A stretch of DNA of 64,000 nt, from NCBI GenBank assembly GCA_029964075.1, contig CM057129.1, forward strand, positions 17,475,430 through 17,539,429, written 5' to 3'. The notes under the pieces were generated by a model. It had not been told where the DNA came from and searched no databases. It worked only from the letters and a program-made list of their open reading frames with translations. The DNA is from Patiria pectinifera. Taxonomy: Eukaryota; Echinodermata; Asteroidea; Valvatida; Asterinidae. This document shows positions 23,586 to 35,500 of this stretch, in pieces (within the stretch, counting starts at the first letter, position 1; each line of letters starts with the position of its first letter). Both the position numbers and the translations under genes were made by a program.

Positions 23586-26500
23586 GTATCAATTGCTATT
23601 TCCATAATGTCCATTAAGCGTTTTATGCAGTATGTTTTATCTTCAGTGTTCAATATCTTCAATAAAAACCATTTTATTAAAGCCTAAGCAAATATATTTT
23701 CTTTCATGGTTTGTTGCTGTAGACTTTCTGTGATTGCAATCTTGAATGCAGCATCATCCTATAAATGTCTTTTCATTATGGCCCTTGAAGAAAATTTAAA
23801 TAAGCCAAATCAATGTTTCAGGGTTGTTTTTTTTGGGGGGGGGGCAATCCTTACCCCATAGTTCCCACTCACATTGGTTTGTTTATCCAAAATCTTTAGC
23901 ACAAGTCTTTGCGCATCTGAAACTTTGATTTAAAACCAGAAAAGGGCTTTAAGAATAACATATAGAACATGAAAATATAAAAATAAGAAAAACGTTTAAA
24001 TTGCTCATTCATTACAAAATTCAGAAATTAATAAAAATTTACATGTCAAATATTTTGGGGAGAAACTATGTTTTTTTACTCATTTCTTTTCCATTGATTT
24101 CAGCTTGTACCTTCCAACATTCCCCTTCCGTCGCGAGACAAAGGTTTCTTCTTCTACTACTCCCTCTTTGGTAACGATGTCACCAACGAGCCGTTCCATG
24201 ACCTGCTGAATGCCAGCTTTCCAGCTGAGAGGGCGTCGGTCCGACTCCGCAGCAGCGTGGCAGCGCTCAGGATGATGCTTGCGCGGGAACCGGCACTCAC
24301 GGTGGGTACCGCTCAAGAGACATCTTCATGTGCATCATTCAGCGCATATGTTGGGCGCGATCGGTGGATCTGCGCGATCGGTCGATCTCGCTGCGCTTTT
24401 GGTCAAATGTGTCACCATCGGTCAATCTCGCCGCCATCAGTCGATCACATTTTCTTTCTTATTCACGGCTCTGGAGGATTGTTTTGAAAACGGAAAGTAA
24501 AGTCTGGGGTTTCCTACAGGATCGACCAATCGCACAAGTGCATTTCTTCTTGATCAAGTGATAGCTCAGATCCACTGATCATGCCCAACACGAAAATCTC
24601 ATGTATTTAAGTGTTGTTTTTTGTAACCACAATCCAAACCGCACTCGGACTTTGGTCATTGGTCATTGGTTGAATGTTTCAGTTGTGCTTAGTTGCTAAG
24701 GTTGCCTTCAACTATTTTACCGTCACTTGAATCACCAGCAACTTTTGATGATTTCAGGTCTTGTAAATTGTTCACTCCCGTGTTATTTTTGTAAGGATTC
24801 ATCAAATTAAGACAAATAAAGGGATGATATGTTTGCAGTAGGTGCAAACGAAAACTCACAATACCAGCATTGTCCTCTGCTATGCTCATAGAATGATGTT
24901 TTACAAAATTAAAGGAAAACTGTGTGCCATGAAATCAATTTCCAGTGCAGCGCTTGGACTGAGACGGATATGGTCCAGCCACTATGGGTATATAGGCCTG
25001 TCGACCTTTGAAAGTTTTGACCATGATGTTAGGTACCTGTATATTGTTTTTTTGAGAACCCCCGAAGGTCTTTTTTAAAAATGCTTCAGCAGCTGCAGCA
25101 GCTGAATGTGTTATTTCAAGTCGTAGCCAAGTAATTCGGAGTTTCGGACGCATCCTATATTCTGTACTTGAAGAGTTAACGAGAATCCCATCTCTCACAG
25201 GTGCATCTGTGCTGCGGCGAGCAATCCCTGGGAAGTGCCGAGATCCCCTTGAATTCTCTCCTGCGTCCCCACAGCGACGCCATCAACAAACAGCCTCTCA
25301 TTCTAGAAGGGTCCTTCCGTCTCGCCCCTCCCCCACTCTCCCAGCCGGCGATACCCCCGGGGGATGGTAGCAGCACTGCATGCGTCGGGGTGTCTGTGGC
25401 GCTACGAAGGGAGGAGATACCACTACAGCCCGTCCTACCAAAGGTAAGAACTTGTCAGCAAGTTCAGAATTTGAAAACTGTGATGTGAGAAAATTGGTTT
25501 TGAAAATGTTTTGTTAAGCATTTTACTGATGTGGTCTGGTTATAAGCACTAAATGCTGCACGCTGTCTGAGAGGGCGTAAAAATAAATTTAGAAGTTTGC
25601 GTAGGTGGGGCTCGAACCCACAACCCCTGTTTCTTTTTTGTTTGCTTGCAGATTTGCTTAATTGAAACCTCAAAAATGGAGAAATGAATTATTGATGATA
25701 TGTGAACAGTGATATTTAAAATTCCTCATGATTTGTATGATGACTGTTGACGGCTTATTGTTTCATTTATTTGCTGATCATGAATAATGATCATGAAAAA
25801 ACAGAGAATTTTTTTGGGGGGGGTCTCATAACTTGTTTCTGTTGCTAACACACGTAAAGAAAACCTGTGCCCGTGGGCACATTTTCTTAAACCACCTACG
25901 ATGCGTGTTTTCTTCCGATTTATACCATTTCAAGCGGAATAATTTCACGAGGTATTAAGCAGCAATCCTATTTTCCTTTTGAACAAGGATTTTCTTGTTA
26001 AATCGGTACGTATGTTTCCGGGTAATTGCAAATAAATGTGCCTTTAAAGTTAATAATTTTTTCACCTTAGGTGCCATCTTCTCAACCCACCTCAGCCCCA
26101 TCTAGGATTCCTCCCCCTACTCCCCCTCACCTCACCCCTCCAAAGCCCCCCGGCGATGGGCAGGGTAGACCCCCACAGCAGCCCGCCAAAGAGGGGCCCA
26201 AGTGTCTGAACTCACCAGCCGGTGGGAGTCAGGATAGTTACACAGAGCCTACGGATACCAGCAGGACGGATGCCGATGCAGGCAGTATTCCCGAGGAGGA
26301 GGTCAAGAGAGGAGACAGGAAAGGTGAGCTGATGAGATGACGATGAGGATGGTGACAAATGATGAAGGTGGTGATGATGGTGGGTGATCTTAATAGTGAA
26401 GATGGTGAAGATGATGATGGTGATAATGATGATTACAGCAGTGGAGTTGGTGGTGATAGTGTGGAGTGTTGTGGTCCAATGGTTAACGGTGTTCGACTTC

Positions 26501-29500
26501 GGTGCCTTGGTACGGGAAGCATGGTGCTTGTGCTCTTGGGCAAGACACTTTACTACAATTGCCTCTCTCCACCCAGGAGTATAAATAGGTACCTGTGAGG
26601 GTAGAGACTAGAATGCGCTGATTTGAGCGGCTGCAAAAACTGGTCTCATTGCCTGATAAACAGGGTAATAATTGTAAAGCGCTTTGAGACCTTTGGTATA
26701 AAGCGCCATATGTGACCTGTTCTGTCAAAATCAGACTTTTCTGGGCATAAGGTCGAAAATGATATTTATACATATTGTTAAACATATGTTCTTTTTCCTT
26801 TTAATAGGTGGTTTAATTTCTGAAACCGGTCATTCCTGGGCAGAGTTATGCTATTTTGAAGTTCATTGTGTCGAAAAGTAGAAAACGGAGAAAATGGCCA
26901 CGAACGTCACAAAACAGTTATTTCTTGAACTGATATACCTTATCAAAATCATCAAAAATAGTAAATGTAGAGTTCAAATTAGGGTTTCAAACTTTTATAA
27001 TATATTTTAGACATGTTCAGGATTACAAATATGCAAAAATTTGAAAATCGATAAAAATCACCCCCACATGTTTTTTTTGGCCCTATCTCAATTTCAACTT
27101 CTGCCCAGAAGCGTCTGCTATTGACAGAACAAGTCACATATAAGCACCACATTATTATTATTATTATTGTGACAATAACGATGGCAGTGGCTATGAAAGT
27201 GACAGCGACAGTTAAAGTGACGATGGGAGTGACAGTAGCGGTGACAGTACCATTGACTACTGTCAATAACAGTGACATTGACAATGGTGCAGAAAGTGAC
27301 CGTTCCTGTGAATACAGTGACAGTCACAGTGACGATTGGGGTGACAATAACAATGACGGTAACTGTGACAACGGAAGTGACAATGACACTGAGAGTGACA
27401 AGGGTGATGAAAGTGACCGTGGCCGTGACATATTGATGACAACAATAATGGTGACCACGATAATAACAGTGACAATGTCAGTGGTGATTACAGTGATAAT
27501 CAAGATGATGATAATCATTTTTAGTGCTGGTGGTGTTGACAGTGGTATTGGTCATAATGACAAATCACATGGACAATGATAATCATAGTTATGTGGATGA
27601 GAGTGACATCAGATATAGAGTACGGAAGTCTGACGTCACCTGTCTTTGTTCTGGTTCACACGCTGGTTCACGCGATGAAGTCTTCACACACGTAAGCTAT
27701 GCGTGTGAAACAGAATATGTGGCACACTTCAGCACTCTGTAAGTGATTGGGATGATGGTGATAAAAAGGACAAAGACAACAATAGTGAACATTTTTTTCG
27801 AACTTTGTTTTATCTATTAAAAGATTTACCTGTCTCAGCAAATCACAGGGTCTTAACAACTTCTTTTTGTTGTTGACTTCATCCAGTTGATTCCAGGCAA
27901 CCAACAGCAACGACGAATATGCACCCAGTGCCAGAACCCACAGCACAACCCCCGACACAACCAGTGAGAGACGACGCCTCTATCTCCACCAGCCAGCCAC
28001 ATGTCATGATTGATGCCCCAGCGCATCACTTCTCAATCTCTATCGATCTCCGCAGCATTAAGAATGTTGAAACCGCTACAAATTTGAATATTTATTTAAG
28101 GTGAGATTAAATTGGTTTACTCTGTTCTAGTCATGTGAGCTTGGGATTCGCTTTGCAATAAAGCTTTTCACCTGATAAGATTCAGGTAGGCCTAAAAATG
28201 AATTCTACTTATTTTCACAAAACTCTACCCACTTTATTTTGTCTGTTTTTGTTTTCTGGTTTGTGTATTATTATTATTGTCTGTGTGTTTTTATTTTTTT
28301 TTATTTATACGTATTTTTCTGGGTTCCTGGCAGTTAAATTGCTTTACATGCTTATTGTTTCTCTTCTCGGTTTCTATTTTTCTCTTTTCTGGTAACGTAC
28401 ATCATGTAACTGGTTGTCGATTGTCATGTCTATCTGCCTTTGTCATTTTTTTTCTGCTATATACAGTAAACTCTTGTTAAAGGGAAGATACAACATTTGC
28501 AACCATCAAAAAACGAAATGATCAAATTATCACGAAATATCTTACTGCATAGTAGGGAATGACATTCTAAAGCACCCTGTAAAACCGTGGCTCCTGGTGT
28601 GACATTTTCAAGAAAATGGTATTTTTCCAACGCTGGTCGGCTGACCAGCTTTGGAAAAAACTGGCTTTTTTTTTTTAAAACTGCTCTTAATTTTTCATAA
28701 GTAGTTTTTCCACATTTTCATTGCAATTGATTACACACCTGTGAAGGGGTACAAGCCTGCCGGACTGATTTTCTGACCTTTTTCCCCAAATTTGACAAAC
28801 TGCTCCGTTTCATCTTGAGTGGGGTCTGGAAACCAGACTACAAGAACACAATGTTTTTCTAGGTTTTTCCAGCATCTCTAAGCCCAAAACGTGATACAAG
28901 TCAGTTTAACAATATTTGCTATACATTTCTAATCCTCCAAATCCACTTACTACTGAAAACTGCAGCAAGAGCAAATTTTGTACATTCCCTTTAACTTGAA
29001 ACTCAGTTTGTCTCAAAGTGATGCTCCATTCCTGTGAAGAGAATAGGATATTATGTACATGAATACCCCGGTAACTCAAAATGCCCGCACGGTTGATCTT
29101 GAACTGTTGTTCGGCCAGTCTATAGAAAACACTACCAAAACAGTCACAAAGAAGCGTAAAAAAATCGCGAGTTTTTTTTCATTACTGCACTACGTACTTT
29201 GTCTTTTCGTGTGGGGATACAGCGTGCATGCTGCATTGTGATTGGACTCAAGCCCGTAACTGCAACAAATTTTGGCTTTGACTTAACAAGGGTTTACTGT
29301 ATTTGTTTTGGGTCTTTATCTAAATCATTTTATATGTTTGTATTTTCTTGAAGATACCTGTATCCCTTTTTCGGGAGTGTGTCTCCCATCCTGACCCACC
29401 CACCCATCGAGGTGCGACGTCACACTGAGGTCCTCCTACCCCACTCCTACTGCTCCTTCAACCTGGCTGCTAAAACTAATCTATTTCATTTCCTTGCAGG

Positions 29501-32500
29501 TACCTGTATCCCTTTTTCGGGAGTGTGTCTCCCATCCTGACCCACCCGCCCATCGAGGTGCGACGTCACAACGAGGTCCTCCTACCCCACTCCTACTGCT
29601 CCTTCAACCTGGCTGCTAAGACTAATCTATTTCATTTTCTTTGCAGGTACTTGTATCCCTTTTTCAGGAGTGTGTCTCCCATCCTGACCCACCCACCCAT
29701 CGAGGTGCGACGTCACACCGAGGTCCTCCTACCCCACTCCTATTGCTCCTTCAACCTGGCTGCTAAAACTAATCTATTTCATTTCCTTGCAAGGTACCTG
29801 TATCCCTTTTTTGGGAGTGTGTCTCCCATCCTGACCCACCCGCCCATCGAGGTGCGACGTCACACCAAGGTCCTCCTACCCCACTCCTACTGCTCCTTCA
29901 ACCTGGCTGCTAAAACTAATCTATTTCATTTCCTTGCAGGTACCTGTGTCCCTTTTTCGGGAGTGTGTCTCCCATCCTGACCCACCCACCCATCAAGGTG
30001 CGACGTCACACCGAGGTCCTCCTATCCCACTCCTATTGCTCCTTCAACCTGGCTGCTAAAACTAATCTATTTCATTTCCTTGTCAGGTACCTGTATCCCT
30101 TTTTCGGGAGTGTGTCTCCCATCCTGACCCACCCACCCATCGAGGTGCGACGTCACACCGAAGTCCTCCTACCCCACTCCTACTGCTCCTTCAACCTGGC
30201 TGCCACCGTGCAGCAGCTCCAGGAAACCCTGCTCAGGTTAGTGGCCAGAAAACAAACAAATGGTTTCTTTCTTTCTAAAAATAAGCTCCTTGTGGCACCC
30301 ATTCAAAGCAATGTTAGAAATTGGCAGAGGTACTTGCTCACAGAGTCTATTTAGTAATTAGAAATATATCTGGATAGTAGCGCAATGACAGTGTACTATA
30401 GTTTGTTCTGCGCTCCCACCAAAACTGTACATTTTTGACAAATTGATATACTGCTAGATCCTTTTCCCATTTCCCAAGATTAATTTAGAATTGGGATTTT
30501 ATTGCCCTTCACCAGAATAGTTTTGTATCCTCAGGATGGATGGAGAGCTTGCGGGGAAAATATCCATTCAATAATATCCTTTAAAAAAAAATTACATTTC
30601 CCTGTGCGAAATTTAATCCCAAAAGCATGACGGGAGACATTGGTCATTAGGGAAACATTTTCATGTCTCCCTAATGTCACAGCCCCCCTTTAGAGGCAAA
30701 ATGTTACTGTGGCAACTAGAATATATATTTGTTGCTCGTGGTCTAATTAGTAAACATACCGAAATTCGTGGGAAAAGAACAAGGGAATATTGGGTTAGGG
30801 CACATTTAAGTTTGAAAAATTGTGTGCACAAGTCTATGGGGAGGTCTCCCAAATGTCCAATCCGGGGTAATTATTATTATCATTATTATTATTATCATTA
30901 TTATTTAACAAGACGAATCAGGTAGAGCGGGAAAAGTGCAAGCACTATAAGTTGCCCCTGGGCAACCCCCACACACTTCTGAAGCGTCGAAGAAGGAAAC
31001 ATGAAACAATACAGAGACAACAATAAAACAAAAACAAAAAACGAGCTACGGACGTTGGCCGGCAATTTCGTGGAGCTCCAAAAAAAAATGCTGCTTGGCA
31101 TGTACATTTGGTGAAAAAAAAAATGTGCCGGGAACAAGTCACAAGTAACCTAAATCCAATGACAATTCAGTTGGTAACACTTTCTTGCTCCAAACATATT
31201 TTGTTTGCTCTACAAATTTCTGTGTTTGGAAGATCCGTAAAATTGGCCGCCAACCCTTGAGGCCAAGCAAGTATTGACTCCCTTGTGTGAAATAGTTGTC
31301 AGCAGCGTATTGATTTCTGTAGACTGATAATTTGTCCAGGGTTCCTTTGCTGGTGGAAATATGGCACAGAGACAGGATGACCAAGGACCAACTGCTGGGA
31401 GTGGCCAGGGTGCCTCTAGCTGGCGTACTGAGGGCTGAGAAGGCTAGAACAGCCGTGAGTATTACTGACATATTGAGTAAGATTCTGGCTAGGTTGGTCA
31501 TTGTCCCTTTTATCTTTTGCCGTGTAAAGTAAGTAGAGCAAAGTCTGTCAAGATCCAATATGATGACAATCACCGTAAATTGACTAGGGAAGCTCAAATG
31601 TTTATAATTAGGTATGCAAGCATACATTCTGTGCCAAGTAGTCCTTTCAGTCACAATCAATCAAGTGACTGTTTTCAGCAGTTAATTCCCAGCCCACATA
31701 AAGCAGGATTGACTGGCTGGGACTGTTTATGTACCTCAATGCAGCTTTGCTTTGGCTGTGGGTAATTGATAAGCAAGCTGTGCCCACAACTTGCCTGCTT
31801 TGTCTGTTTATGGTCTGTTGACTGAGTTTGACTAGTCACAGTGCTTGCTTGCCATATGATCTGACTGCTGGTGACTAGCGTGTGTTAAAAGTGTAGCAGG
31901 GGAAGTGGATGGAAATTTTGACTGTCTGTGGCTGTTTAAATAGCAGGAGGGTTAGTGGCGCAAATAGGCCTGTTGCGACCCTCAGTTTGTTTCACAGATG
32001 TTTTCGTGGTCATTACTCCCCTAGTCTATCCAACCTGGGACCTCCAATCAGAATGTTTAAGAAACTCGACTTTCCATCTGTTTTCATCCATATGCTGTTG
32101 CTATCACCTAGATGTAGAACAAAAGGATATTCCCATCACTTTTTCTCACGTGCTGCATCTCTTTGGAATTCCTTGCCTGGTGCTTGTTTCCCTCCAACAT
32201 GGGTTGGGTGGCATGGGTGGCTTGTGCATAAAGCGCTCGCCTCTCACTAAGGTGACCACGGTTCGAATCCTGGCTGCGGATCACATGTGGGTAGAGTTGT
32301 GCGTTGGTTCTCTCCAGTGCCAAAAGTTTTTTTCTCCGGGCCCTCCGGTTTTCCTCTCTCCGGAAAAATCAAACACTTTCGATCTCAGGCTGTGCTCCAT
32401 GGTCATATATGGGTCGATGTGGCTGGCAGCCATAGGCGCCTTTATGTGCCAGCGGCCCGACCACGTTGTAGTCGCGTCCTTCGCATTTCAGCATACCAGC

Positions 32501-35500
32501 TGCGAGTAAGGATGGTTAGCCTCCCAAATTATTATTATTATAACATTCGATCTGTCATGTTTCAAGAGGACCTTCGGTTTTCCTGAGTATATAGTCTTCT
32601 TTGTATTTCTCTTGTAGCCCTGTACCTTGAGCGGCTTCTAGCCTTGTTCAGGGCAAATAAACATAAAACAGTTGTTATGTCACAAATCAACTGCTGGTCA
32701 ACAATGATCCTCAATCCAACTGGTTCCATATACATACCCATCAAGTTTGAGGATGAGAGTGTGTGTGTTGATTATCAGATTTGGGCAGATTCCGAGGTAG
32801 TTAGCACAACACAAAATTAAGTACTTTGAGTTCTCTGTTATTTTTTCAATTTCATATTTGTTTAAAACCAGACTCCAAGTTCCGGTGGGGCAGAGGGCAC
32901 GAGACAAATCCACAGCGAGAGAGTGACAGCCGAGACTGCATCAGACGGCCAGCCAACCAGACTGGCTGAGATGCACGTTGTGTTGGGATTGGAGGATTAT
33001 GGACCAATCAGAGCTCAGCAGGTCCTCATGGGGTCAGAGGTCAGAGATTGAGTTCATTCCTCAGCTTTACCAAATTTTATCTGGGTTTTTTTTGTCGTTC
33101 TTTACGATATTTTTCAATATCTATATTTATTATTAACCTATACTCTGTTGCGTTAATGCCTGAATAGGTTTCTGCAACGTAGCCATACAGATACAGATAA
33201 TCCAACAACGAGATCATTACCAATTACAGCATAGGCATTTAGAGAAACATTAATAATTAGAAAAACAAAAATTTGCCATGAACAATTACATTTCAAAGAG
33301 AAGAGTAATATGAATAAAGAGACTTAAGGTGCCAGGTTCAGAAATTGAGAAAGCTGACATCCTTATCACTGAGTGCCACATGACGGGATCTCCATCTGAG
33401 ATAGGGACTGTTTAGGCCTTCCTGCAATAGTTCACTGTTCCAAGTATACACTTTTCTATTTTCGTGCAAAAAAAAGCTTTGCCATCAACCTGTAGGTCAA
33501 CTATATTATGGCAACTATAATTCCTCATTCATTTGGACTGGAATTCCTTTACGTGTCGTCTCTTGCAGATGACATCGAGTAGTTCCATGGCTCCGCCTCC
33601 CCAGCATCGTCAGGCTCCTCCCCCTGCCCCGCCCCCAGCCCAGCAGGCCCCGCCCCCAGACCCAAGGGAGACGGCCGAATACAAGGCAGCCTTGGAGCTA
33701 GAGATGTGGAAAGAACAGCATGTACGAGACTTTGAGAACCAGGTAAAAGAATTCACAGAGATTGTCAACGCTGCAACCAAAACAAAACAATTTTCAGATC
33801 TCTAATCCTTAACTCCTTGGGCACATTCTTGCTGGAAAATCTCCTAAATCCACTCAGATTTAGTGCTCGAATGGGGGATTTCAGCCAGTGTAGTAGTCCA
33901 GTGCATCAAAAGTTCTCCAGAAGTCCAGACACAAGTATGTCACAAGTCACTTGACAACTTTGGTCGTAGGGAACAAGGCCATGAACAATAACAAAGAAAT
34001 GCCTTCGTTAGAGGTCGGTTGAATAGCTTGCCACTCGACTTGGCACTGGGAGGACTCGTGATAGACTTGTGAAGACTTGTGGTGGACTGGACTTCTACGC
34101 TACTTTAAGTTCCAACTAAGGTATCCTGAAATTTTTCCATTGCGCTTGGCAGTATCAGAAGGAAGAGTTGCATTTTTCCGCTCTGATACATTTAATATCC
34201 AGGCATGCAACTTTTCCTCGGATCAGCTGATTTCCTCTTTTTTTACTTCCCAAGTGTGCCATTAAAAATAGAAAAACACTGTACAAAGTCTGTGAAAAAT
34301 TTGAATTTCACCTTTTTTTGTGATTTCCCAGTTGCATGCCTGATTATCTTAGAATCTTTCTCTCAGGAGAACGCCACTGATCCACATCCTTAATTTTGTG
34401 GCCATTTTGTCATGAGGTTTTATTGGAGATTGGATTGGAATGTTGACGGAATGATATCTTTCTGTGTCGTAGCTCAAAGAGAAGGAACTGCAGCACCTGA
34501 AATCCCTGACAGAGGAGTGGAAGCGGAAAGACAGGGAGAGGGAAGCACTCATTGAGAAGAAGGTAACTTTCTCTTGAAAACTGGCTATTTTCAAGTGCCA
34601 TCGTGTTTCTGATATATTTTTACATCATGAAACAGGTGGCGTTAAATGGCCTAGGACGGACACGTCGCTAAAAAAACGTAGTGGTGCTTTTACAGCACAG
34701 TATACAAAAGTCATTCGCTGCTTCATAATTCCATCAGCTGTTGGAAATCGAGCAATTTTTTTCTCTAATCCCGCACAGGTACCTACTTATACACCTTGGT
34801 TGTGAGAGGCACTTGTGGTAAAGTGTCTTGCCCAAGAACACAAGTGCAATGAACCTTGTTGTGGTTTGAACTTACATACTGCTGCATGTTAGTCGTACGG
34901 CATAATAATAATAATAACAGGTTCTTATATAGCGCTTTTAACTAAGATCAAAGCGCTTTACATTATTATTACCCCTAATCATTGGGCCAATTAAACATTC
35001 CATATACCATCTCAGCTCCCTGGGGAGTATACAGCTCGATGCTGCCTGTTAGGCGCAAGGAAGCTAATTCAATCACAATAACCATCACTGCCCTCATAGG
35101 TACCCATTTACTCCTGGGTGGAGAGAAGCAATGAGTGACAAAGTGCCTTGCTCAAGGGCACACGCACCATGACCCCGCCAGGACTCGAACCCACGACCTG
35201 CAGCTTTACCCACATAACTGTTGGACCGTGGTGTATTGGACCAAAGTACTTGTCATGATAAAAAATAGCCTCTTGCATAAAGTTAATAGTGTCAGCAAAA
35301 AAAGTATGTGAAAGGAGACCTTAAGCTTTCTTCTTTTTTTTCCCTCTCAAAGCTGAAGGAGCACACACACTTGGAGACCCAGCTGCGCAGCGCCTTCGCC
35401 GACATTGAGAAACGTGAACGCCAGCTGGCTGCCAATGAGGCGGAGGTGATGCGTCTCCGTGGCGACATGCAACGAGAGCAAGAGAGGCAGATGACGGAGA

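Noticed and set aside
27121-27579. Long open frames on both strands in the GTGACA region, one His/Cys-rich and one Val/Thr-rich
   Set aside because: Hexamer periodicity keeps all in-phase frames open; no start context, splice sites or family signature.
29525-30354. Two open frames of 151 and 129 codons with repeated C2-like units, as a separate repeat-protein gene
   Set aside because: They are the CEP120 exon 6 array read through its internal acceptor tracts; the residues after LAA come from intron sequence.
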